DNA of 22,165 bases from Longilinea sp035560795 (GTDB lineage Bacteria > Chloroflexota > Anaerolineae > Anaerolineales > Anaerolineaceae). Shown piece by piece: positions 21,703 through 22,165 of the stretch. Under the pieces are notes generated by a model. It saw nothing but the letters and a program-made list of their open reading frames with translations. It ran no database searches and was not told the origin of the DNA. Location: NCBI GenBank assembly GCA_035560795.1, contig DATMYV010000025.1, forward strand, positions 1-22,165, read 5' to 3'. The position numbers were made by a program, and so were the translations under genes. Each line of letters opens with the position of its first letter. The stretch's first letter is position 1.

Positions 21703-22011
21703 TTAGATCTTGATTTCGATATCGACCCCCGCCGGCAGGTTGAGCCGCATGAGCATATCGATGGTCTTTGAATCTGGATCCAATACATCGATCATGCGGT
21801 TGTGCGTGCGAATCTCAAAGTGTTCGTGCGAGTCTTTATCAATGAAAGTTGAACGGCGAACCGTGAACTTTTCAATCTTGGTGGGCAGGGGCACAGGACC
21901 AACTACCCGTGCGCCGCTGCGTTCCGCCGTCTCGACTATCCGCTTGGCAGATTGATCGAGGACACGGTGATCATACGCCTTCAAACGAATCCGAATCCGC
22001 TGCTTAGCCAT
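21703..22011 (-). CDS. rpsJ: 30S ribosomal protein S10 (NusE)
   Basis: S10 is a 30S head protein that also acts in antitermination with NusB. The 102-residue product begins MAKQRIRIRLKAYDHRVLDQSAKRIVETAERSGARVVGPVPLPTK and continues with KFTVRRSTFIDKDSHEHFEIRTHNRMIDVLDPDSKTIDMLMRLNLPAGVDIEIKI, all canonical. It lies 9 bases after the tuf stop, so it is probably cotranscribed with the translation factor. The following 321 bases separate it from rplC. Confidence 0.98.
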   Translation of the reverse strand: MAKQRIRIRLKAYDHRVLDQSAKRIVETAERSGARVVGPVPLPTKIEKFTVRRSTFIDKDSHEHFEIRTHNRMIDVLDPDSKTIDMLMRLNLPAGVDIEIKI

Positions 22012-22020
22012 TTACTCCAC

Positions 22021-22165
22021 CTAATCCAAAATCTTGGTGATGACACCAGCGCCGACGGTCAGACCGCCTTCGCGTATGGCGAACTTCGAGCCCTGCTCCA
22101 ACGCTACATTCACAATCAGTTCCACCGTCATGATTACGTTGTCGCCCGGCATGACCATTTCCACG
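22021..22165 (-). CDS. tuf: Elongation factor Tu, C-terminal end (partial)
   Basis: The last 47 codons and the stop are visible, entering from the window edge. The sequence VEMVMPGDNVIMTVELIVNVALEQGSKFAIREGGLTVGAGVITKILD is domain 3 of EF-Tu, which delivers aminoacyl-tRNA to the ribosome. Most bacterial EF-Tu has REGGRTVGAG here; this copy has Leu in place of the Arg. Placement before rpsJ matches the common fusA-tuf-rpsJ order. The rest of the gene is outside the window. Confidence 0.96.
   Translation of the reverse strand, partial: VEMVMPGDNVIMTVELIVNVALEQGSKFAIREGGLTVGAGVITKILD

Overview
The window is a large ribosomal-protein superoperon on the minus strand, about 17.3 kb (22165 down to 4849), followed by a short accessory block (4534 down to 1). 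Gene order, the zinc-binding short forms of S14 and L36, the L3/L2 sequence style and the appended truA-rplM-rpsI suggest a Chloroflexota bacterium, probably Anaerolineae-like. This taxonomic call is an inference from pattern memory, not from a search. GC content is moderate and reading frames are clean, with no frameshifts in any ribosomal gene.

In transcription order the minus-strand array is: tuf (3' end only), rpsJ, a 321-bp gap with regulatory-looking structure, then rplC-rplD-rplW-rplB-rpsS-rplV-rpsC-rplP-rpmC-rpsQ-rplN-rplX-rplE-rpsN-rpsH-rplF-rplR-rpsE-rpmD-rplO-secY-adk-map-rpmJ-rpsM-rpsK-rpsD-rpoA-rplQ-truA-rplM-rpsI. This fuses the S10, spc and alpha operons with the rplM-rpsI operon. 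The products are 30S and 50S proteins, the RNA polymerase alpha subunit, the SecY translocon channel, and housekeeping enzymes for nucleotide balance (Adk), N-terminal Met removal (Map) and tRNA pseudouridylation (TruA). Many junctions are ATGA or TAATG overlaps, which implies translational coupling. infA, often found between map and rpmJ, is absent here.

Downstream of rpsI, a 314-bp gap carries a long perfect hairpin. It is followed by a two-gene minus-strand unit: a MazG-type NTP pyrophosphohydrolase with a methylase-remnant N-terminus, and a 10-helix GT-C-like membrane protein. At the left end, convergent to it, lie a plus-strand tryptophanase and a small DUF3887-like lipoprotein. A perfect bidirectional terminator separates the convergent pairs.

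I see no mobile element, CRISPR array, tRNA or rRNA. The coding content is mostly ordinary. The most promising undescribed material is non-coding: an internal promoter plus structured leader between rpsJ and rplC, a structured rpsM-rpsK spacer, and a hairpin just upstream of the rpoA ribosome binding site. These are candidate ribosomal-protein regulatory RNAs.
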